A DNA stretch of 64,000 nt, from NCBI RefSeq assembly GCF_003668045.3, contig NC_048597.1, positions 23,791,960 through 23,855,959 of the forward strand, in the 5' to 3' direction. Every line of letters starts with the position of its first letter. Positions within the stretch are counted from its first letter, which is position 1. The translations under genes and the position numbers were made by a program. The stretch comes from Cricetulus griseus (lineage: Eukaryota > Chordata > Mammalia > Rodentia > Cricetidae). Under the pieces are notes generated by a model. The model saw nothing but the letters and a program-made list of their open reading frames with translations. It was not told where the DNA came from and searched no databases. This document shows positions 56,456 through 64,000 of this stretch, piece by piece.

Positions 56456-59400
56456 ATGAAAGAAAGATATCGCAATCACATTTCCCCATTTCTTAGCTAT
56501 ATTAAATTTGGAATATCAAACGGTGTACACATAATGCCTAGTAGTTGCTCATAAGGGGGAAAAATAAACTTTCTAGGTTTCCATTTCTAAATCTTGCCTT
56601 AGGGTTTCAATTTGTGGCCTAGTTTTAGTGTAATAAGGATTCTTGATAATTTTGAGTGCAAATGCACTAAAATTCTTGGTTATATATTGAGCTACTTCCA
56701 TATATTTTTATCAGTTTTTGTTTGCTTTTGAAGCTAAAATATTGTCCACTTTGAGGACACTGATTCCTAGCACTCTTGTTTAACTTCTGGGTACTTGTGT
56801 TTGGATGACTGAATAAAATAAAGTCACTCTTTTTGCACAGAATACATCTCAATTTAATACTACCTCTCTCCATAAAGACAGAAGGATAGATGCCTTGTTA
56901 GTATTATCAATCAACATTGACTTATAATAAGGATTTTTACATACTCAATGTCATATAACATTTAGATAGTATGCTATTTCATAGGTTTATTATAAAGGTT
57001 TACTGAAATAATTTAGTAAGCACTGTCTACCAAATAGCTGCTTTGATAGCCATTGTTTGTTATTTTTAGGGAAAATTCATTGTTACTTCCTATTTAAAAA
57101 GTGGAATGAGGATGAGGGATTAATAGACCTAAATTTTAGTCTGGTTTGAAAAACTGGTTAATTTTGTGTAGCTTAAGGAAAATGCTCTACTACTGCAGGC
57201 CACAGTTTTTTACCTACAAAATTAAAGGTCTGATATAAACTATCTCATTAAAATCCACTTTCATATTAAACTTCTACAAGTTTTTAAAACTTCATTTCTA
57301 ACCAAAGAAAATATGTAAAGCTATTTTAAATCACTGAGAAGATAATTTAGAGGCATAGACTAAGGTTAAGAAATAAACATTTTCTTAGACATTTAGGCAA
57401 TGACCTTGTGCAGAACAAGTTGAAAATCATTTGGAGCTGTTAACATTAACAAGTATTTATTCAATTTGTACTACCAACTAGCATTCTTTAAATGACTAAG
57501 CTCCATGCTAGGACACAAAGGAATTTTGACAGATTTGTGTAAGTTACATCACAAATGAAATACTGTATTGTAATTTCCCCATAAGGCTATAGCTACTGCA
57601 AGTTATCTGCCCAACTTCAGCCCTTTCTTGGTGTAGCTGTAGTTCCCTCAATTTAGACTGAATGCTAGAATGTGCCTTGCCCTGGCACTGCTCGGATTCA
57701 AATCTGTCAATGGCTAACTCTGCAGCAGCTGGAAAACCTCCTTGGGAACTCTGCCAGCTCCTGCTTCTGGGCTGATTTCTAACAGATGCCCTACCTTTGT
57801 GTATTCCCACTCTTTAGTTCAGCTCCCGTCTTTTCCACTAACAAAACAGAGCTCTGAGCCATTTAATATGGCTGTGGGAAGCCAGAGTATCCAAGAGATG
57901 AAAATATGTCTACACTAAGATTGCATTTTCCCACTGACATAGACATACACAGCACCTCATCTCAGATTGCACAATGTTTCTCAGGTGCTTACAAAGAATG
58001 GGCATTTTGATGAACCAGGGCATTCAGATCTCAGAGCCGCAGGAATGATATTATGGCTTTAGTACAGATACAGGATGATACCATAACAGTACTTCACATT
58101 TGACCATACAAAACATTTAGGTGAGATTAAAAAGTGTTCAAGGAAACAGGAGGAAACATTAAGAGACAAAGTATACTTACTCCCTCTAGAATTACACACC
58201 TGCCATCAATTTTCTGACTGAGACTGACTTGAGAATCTCATTCTTAGGAAAGCTACATTAGCATCACTAAATATGATCCAAATGTACAAACAAGGCATGC
58301 TTATTTCATATGTCACAATTTTATCTGGTAAAAACTGAGCTTCCCTGCAGCTCTACAATAACTACAAAGCTAAATGGAAATGGAAATTATTTTGGGAGCT
58401 TTCCTCCAACTTAAAAAAAAATGAAAGAGATACCTTGGGACTTATTCTCGAGACAGAGATTGGTGGAATTCTTTATTCTTTTATCAGCTCTGATGCCCAA
58501 GGGGAAATCTGTACAACAGGCATTATATGTCTTTAATAATGAAGCAAACTGCTGTAGCTTGAGTCTTTGGAGCATCTAAGAAACCCAATTGTATGTAGGA
58601 AATGCCTGAAGAGTTTGTTTTACAGAGCTATAAATCTAGCAACATCCAAGGGTTAGGTTCATTGCAGTTGAAGGCAGCAAGGCAAAGAGATGGAAACATT
58701 TTCCAGATAATACATAAGGACTGTCTGGGTCTGAGGCAGATTTCCCATGAAGCAAATTCCTTCCTTCTCCAGTTGGGAGCTCTAGGATTCTTGCTTGACA
58801 CTTTTGTGTAGGAACTCAAACACAGAGGACTTCTCATAAACATCACTTTCATCCTTCTTGGAAAAGGAAAGAAGAAAAATGTTGAAACGTCTCTTAAAAC
58901 TTTCTCCAAATAAAAAGTCTTCTCTCTGACCCAGTTTACCAATAATCTCTATTTCAGACAGAAAACTGTGAAGCTTGATTTAACAAATTAGATCTTGAAG
59001 ATTTTGTTTCTAATGACACTTAGCAACACCAGGCAGCACATTATAAGCCTTAGCCAGCAAAGAACAGTGACTAAAGGCTGCTATTAAGCAAACAGACACA
59101 TTAAAGATGACAATAAAAATAATTGTATTGAAAGCATCAAATAACCATTGCAGGCATAATTTCCATATGGTCCCCTTTTTTGGAGTTTCAAATTGATGTT
59201 TATGCAGTATCATTTGACACTTAAGATAATCTCAGTCCCAGAATGCAAAGTGTAGGTATTACAGATTTAAGGAGTTCTCAAAAACTCACTGACTGTTCTT
59301 TCAAAAAACAATCAGCAGCTGAACAATGTGTAATTTGAGTGAAATAGGAGTAGTTTTTTTTGCAGATGTTTTCAATTAACAGAAAAGGGCAGTGTGGAGA

Positions 59401-61368
59401 GTTGACTAGTAGCAGATTAGTTCTGTCCTCACCTGGGACAACTAAGGAAGACCACTATAACACATGACCTTAGCTAATGAGCTTTCTAGTTTTTTTTTTT
59501 TTTCAATGTAAAATTTACATATAACTTGGAACATGACTAGTTCAGAGCAAAATTCAATTGAAATTCATACAGATATTTCTCAGAGCACCCAATCCCTTAT
59601 TTGTAGGGCATTTAGCAGGGAAAAAACATTCTGTGCACAAGTGACATTTGTATTGGGTAATTAACAAATAGAGGTTTTGCTGTCTTAAGTATTTGAGTAG
59701 TGTAAATGAACTAACTCTATGTCCTTGTTCCAGGACCTCAAATGTGGGTACATACCCTTACAAAAATCACGCAACCACATTTTTAGATACAACATGCATA
59801 TTTGATTTTGTAATCTAGAACAATTTAGAAGCAGAAAATTAGAAAGGAGCATGACTGTATCGGCAGGCCATCAAAGAGCAGCAAGAAATGACAACTGACA
59901 GCCGGACAGAGAGGGGCAAGAAGAAGCATAAAATAGACAAAGTCATTGTAAGAAGTAAACACAACATACTGACCCATGACTTTGAAAGGCACAGCCTCTT
60001 GAGGGAAATGTATTCTCAAATACTTACTTTAGCAAACACAGTAAAACTGGTAGGAATAATGATAGAGCCCCGTGCTATCCAAAAAAAGCTTTAAATTATA
60101 GGTGTTGTTCCAATCAGGCCAGAAGTACTTAACACTTCAGATAAATATTCACAGGAAAAGTTCATGTTTTAGAGAATTAGCAATCCAGGTAGTTCATTTC
60201 TTAGAGTATCTTATCTTCAGCCATGCCAGAGCACTGTAACATAGCTGTATTAGCAACAAGGTATGAGACTCAGGCACTGCCAGCTGCTGATGGATGGCTC
60301 AGTTATCAAAAACAAAACATATCATTTATTTGTAAACTTAAAAGCATTATACTCCTGAAATGTGTGGTTACACTGTTTAATGTCCACAAAGTATTTCCTG
60401 GATATTTAACCACATTTGGGATGTAACATAGGAGAGAAGAATTAAAAAAAAAAAAAAAAACCTGTATCTCAAAACATTCTGCAGTATAAATAGCAGAAGA
60501 AAAAAATCACAAATAATTTAGGAAGCAAATGTATTTGTTTAAGTAGTTGGATATCCAGAGGTAGACAACACTTAATTCCTCTGTAATTCTTTAGCTGTGG
60601 TCTTTAGCAGACTGGCTTCCCTCCCAGGATTGGCTTCCTTTATGATTTTATCTGTTACAGATTTCCTGTGTCCACAAATGAAGCTAAGTGACAGTGACAA
60701 AATAAAGAGAGCCTTTATTTTCCCTGACTTTCACCTTAAATCAAACACTTTGGTCTTCCAAGTAATCCTGCTACTACCAAACAGACTTTCCCAGAATGCT
60801 ATTCAGTTCTTGGTTCAGGCCTGGGGAATTGTACCAATCATTGCTAAGTAACATGTGATGGCCCTTGAGAGAATCATGCCAGTACTGGAGGATGCAGGGA
60901 AATACAACTGTTGGAGAATCAACACATGCAAGAAGAATCAGGTTATTTGGAGGATAAATAGCAAAGGAAATGTCAAATATTCACAAATGTCTATTCATAT
61001 ATGAAATTGGGCATCTATACATAAAAAAGTTTCTGATTCCTTTAGATCCCTCCTTTACTATAGCCTTTTAAATGTAAAAAAATAACACTGTATTTAACAA
61101 TTTAAACTTCTTTAATCTCAGCAGCTGAATTCCAAAACAACCAAATGAGGAATATTAGAATATTCAATGAATTTTATCTCATTTTTTTCCCAAGGTGGTA
61201 CATTGGCCCTTTCTCTAGGGAAGTGTTGTATTTTTAATAATATTTTTATCTATTCTTCAAGATTTTCATATATTTTGAATACATTATTCTCCTCACATCT
61301 TCTCCCAGATTCTCCCCTGCCTCCCTACGCACCCACCTTCATGTTCTTTCTTTCTCTTAAAAAAAGAA
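56452..61368. other. Unique AT-rich DNA, no gene recognised
   Basis: About 4.9 kb with no named repeat or gene. Homopolymer runs occur at 59492-59504 (T) and about 60444-60461 (A). Frames at 57544-57810, 58628-58942 and 60597-60851 have no recognisable motif. Confidence 0.45.
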
Positions 61369-61530
61369 ATAGCCAGGTGGTAGTGACAAACACCTATAAT
61401 CCAAGCACTTCAGAGCCAGAGACATGTGGATCTCTGTTTGTTCAAAGCCAGCCTGGAGTACAGAGTGAGATCCAGGAAAGCCAGGGCTACAAAGAGAAAG
61501 CCTGTCTTGAAAAACAAAACAAAAAAAAAA
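61369..61530 (+). mobile_element. B1 SINE, diverged
   Basis: AGCCAGGTGGTAGTGACAAA, CACCTATAATCCAAGCACTT, TGTGGATCTCTGTTTGTTCA, AAGCCAGCCTGGAGTACAGA, GCCAGGGCTACAAAGAGAAA, CCTGTCTTGAAAAACAAAAC. Diverged from B1, with an A-rich then GAAA-rich tail extending to about 61568. Confidence 0.93.
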
Positions 61531-61867
61531 GGAAAAAAGAAAGGAAGAAAGAGAGAAAGAAAGAAAGATGCCATAAATCATGGAATACAATTTATGATGG
61601 CTGAAGACTCCTGCTGAACATGGGACTTTCCTGGAGTATATTTTTTATTCCCACTGTCAATCCATTGAAGAAACCTAGTTTCAGGTTCTTAGCCTACTGG
61701 CAATTTCAATTAAGAGCTCTCTCACATTGTGGAGGCCTTAAATCTAAACTTTAAAAGTGGTTGGTTACTTCCGTAACATCTGTGCTACTACTGCACTGGT
61801 GTGTAAATGGAGCTCTTAATTGATCTGAGTAATAAAAACCAGGGTGTAAGGAAAATGCTGTGAGATT

Positions 61868-62085
61868 AGAGAGAAGGAGCAAGCCACAGCACACTTTAGT
61901 GTCTCAGCAGACAACAGAGTGATTTCCGGTTTCTTCCTACTTATATCCTGTTTCCGCCCAGCTAGGTCACTTCCTGTCTGCCTATTCAGACCTCCAGACC
62001 TCTGTGATTAGCTAGAGGTAAGCTCCATTCTGTGACCCACAGAGAGGCTTTATTTGTACAAGCAAGTTATCACCACATTTCAGCA
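61868..62085 (-). mobile_element. LTR-like rodent repeat, antisense
   Basis: TTTCTTCCTACTTATATCCT, TTTCCGCCCAGCTAGGTCAC, TTCCTGTCTGCCTATTCAGA, CCTCCAGACCTCTGTGATTA and the end GGCTTTATTTGTACAAGC with ATCACCACATTTCAGC match, in antisense, a common muroid LTR-like repeat starting TGTGGTGATA with an early AATAAAGC. Family uncertain. Confidence 0.55.
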
Positions 62086-62909
62086 CAGTGGATGTTGAGG
62101 CTTTCAGTTGAGCATCAGCTGGATTTCTTCATGATTGACGACATAAGCATGTGGTATTTTCACCAGTAGTGAAGTGGTGGAAGGTAACCAATAGCACTGA
62201 AAATAGCTTGTAATGATTGTGGATATATAGGAGCCCACTAGCCAGCAATTCAAAAATATGTAAACCATTCCTGGTATCTGGAATTTTTTTATTTAGGAGA
62301 CGATGGTGTCTAGTCAGGGTACTGTCCTCCTTGTATGGCAGCCCTACTAAAACTCCTTTTATATATGCATGCATTTTAGAAAGCTTCTTTTGAAATGAAT
62401 AGATTCCCATATGGCCTTTTCAAAAGAGCTTTAGTGTTAGTTAGCCCACCGCATCTTTTCCCCTCTACTGTGCCTTACCATCCCTCTCACATTTAATACC
62501 CTTGTTCTAATTTCCTTTTTTTAACATTATATTCTATTTCCCAGAGCAGTGTTTTTTAATAAGAATGGCCTTATTTGCTTTTCTTCCTTGTTTGCTGTTT
62601 TCACATGAACTTGCTTTTCTGATAGCAAGAACTGGTTTAATGATAAGAGTGTGATTCAAGCTCCGTCAGTCATCATTCCCTTCATCGCTAAATACTGATT
62701 GGTCTAGGATGTAGGCACCTGGCCAAACACAGAGCTGGATACTTCCCAAAGAGTTTTATGAAGAATTTTGGGAAACCACGGTGGGTGGTTGAAAGCTGGT
62801 TTAACTTTTCCTTTAAAAATACTGTATATGTCCATGGTTTCAGCTTATGAAGAAAACAGGATCCAAAAAATAAAACCAGAACACAAAAAAGGAACACAAA
62901 GACACAAAG

Positions 62910-62911
<2 letters not shown>
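62086..62911. other. Unique DNA, no gene recognised
   Basis: Nothing recognised. Confidence 0.4.
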
Positions 62912-62966
<55 letters not shown>

Positions 62967-63062
62967 CACACACACACCACAAAGACACAGACACATACAT
63001 ACACACACATTCACACAGACACACACACCCCTCCCACACACAAACACATGCACACACATACA

Positions 63063-63112
<50 letters not shown>
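62912..63112. repeat. CT then CA compound microsatellite
   Basis: CT repeats (62912-62964), an irregular CACA/GACACA/TACACA stretch (62965-63065), then pure CA to 63112. Frames across it are artefacts. Confidence 0.97.
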
Positions 63113-64000
63113 ATTTAAGTACCTGATTCTTCTGATTCTAATTTTTCCTGGCAACATTTTATACATTTACGTGGCTATGCAATTCCCAGAAAATTTTCTA
63201 TGTAGTTACTTCTAGAGATATGGGTTAGGTATTGCCAACTTGCCTTTTCAAAATGATGTACTGATTTATATTACTGGCATATTTCATCATAAATCAGCAA
63301 GTGCTTCTTTGTTGAAAACTCCATGATGGATAACTCTAAAATGCACATAGTAACACAGAAAAGTACAACTTGTAACAAAATCTCCTCTTGTGGAAGATAA
63401 ATAGTCTCTGGGGTCAGGCACACCTGAATTTAAAAAAGGATGCCCTTCTTGCTTACTAGTCATTTCAGTTTTGGATATATGCCTAAAAGTCAATCACATC
63501 CATTATACAACAAAGCATATTAATATCTAGCCAGTGTCCTGTTAAAAACCTAGAATTTAATTAACATACTTCTAGGAAAAGAGATCTGCTTTACTTACAA
63601 TTTAAGCAGAAATTGTGATAGCTAGGGAACAAACATTCCTAATTTGTCTTTAAAAAGAACTCGATGTCTACATAAATGATTTTAGAAATTTCTTTAGCAT
63701 ATAACTTTCTGATAATGTTTAGTAGGTGCAATATTTTAAACATTGTTAGTTTAATCTAGCTAAAAATGAAAACTTATTTTAATATATAAAAACTGAGTAC
63801 CTCTTAATTGTAAATTTCAGAGAAATATACACAAGTAGTAACTTAATATAAGATAAATAGTAAGGATGATATAATTCTATTGAATATAACTTTACTCAAT
63901 GATGTCACTAATCCATATATAATATAACAGAACCACATAGGACTTTAGTATTATAAGAAAGCTAATCTAGTCTTTATGTCCCCTCTGCTTCCTTTGGTAA
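63113..64000. other. Unique AT-rich DNA, no gene recognised
   Basis: Nothing recognised to the end of the window. Confidence 0.45.

Noticed and set aside
62688..63118. 139- and 116-residue frames
   Set aside because: Produced by the CT/CA microsatellite.

Overview
This window looks like intergenic or intronic DNA of a muroid rodent, most likely a cricetid (hamster, vole or deer-mouse type). The basis is the mix of repeats: B1, B2/B3, B4 and ID-type SINEs, several 5'-truncated L1 copies with the rodent L1 3' UTR, and a class II (betaretrovirus-like) endogenous retrovirus. I recognise no intact host gene, exon or structural RNA gene. Long reading frames outside the mobile elements are mostly microsatellite translations or look like chance.

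Layout. 1-8.2 kb: mostly unique DNA with a CATA/GATA microsatellite, an L1 tail, a possible solo LTR and a CT/TG microsatellite. 8.2-13.5 kb: two antisense L1 tails with target-site duplications and a 60-bp remnant B1. 13.5-21.4 kb: unique DNA, then a cluster of SINEs, an LTR-like repeat, and an older repeat split by an L1 and a long CCT/CTT tract. 21.4-29.6 kb: largely unique, with one ancient L1. 29.6-41.4 kb: a B2, LTR-like pieces, three B4-type SINEs, one L1 tail and two related antisense LTR-like repeats. 52.4-64 kb: mostly unique, with an ERV 3' remnant, a few SINEs, an LTR-like piece and long CT/CA microsatellites.

The centre of interest is 41.8-52.4 kb. A minus-strand L1 was inserted with a 5' inversion of the kind made by twin priming. 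Its 9-bp target duplication (GGTTATGAT) is still visible 10.6 kb apart. A 7.2-kb retrovirus later inserted into this L1 (6-bp duplication GTGTCC). It has short LTRs (~235 bp), a leucine-tRNA-like primer site and a gag that opens with a hydrophobic segment and a long charged, probably coiled-coil region. It keeps a gag-pro frameshift heptamer (GGGAAAC) followed by a GC hairpin. Protease, reverse transcriptase, RNase H and integrase are recognisable; no env is seen. The provirus is defective: frameshifts and stops interrupt gag, pro and pol, and a catalytic Asp of reverse transcriptase reads Asn. By hand alignment the LTRs differ at about 20 of ~230 positions plus one 7-bp gap, so it is not recent.

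The ERV parts would have acted together as one transcription unit from the 5' LTR: gag for particle assembly, a -1 frameshift to pro/pol, and priming of DNA synthesis from the PBS and polypurine tract. Nothing suggests present activity.
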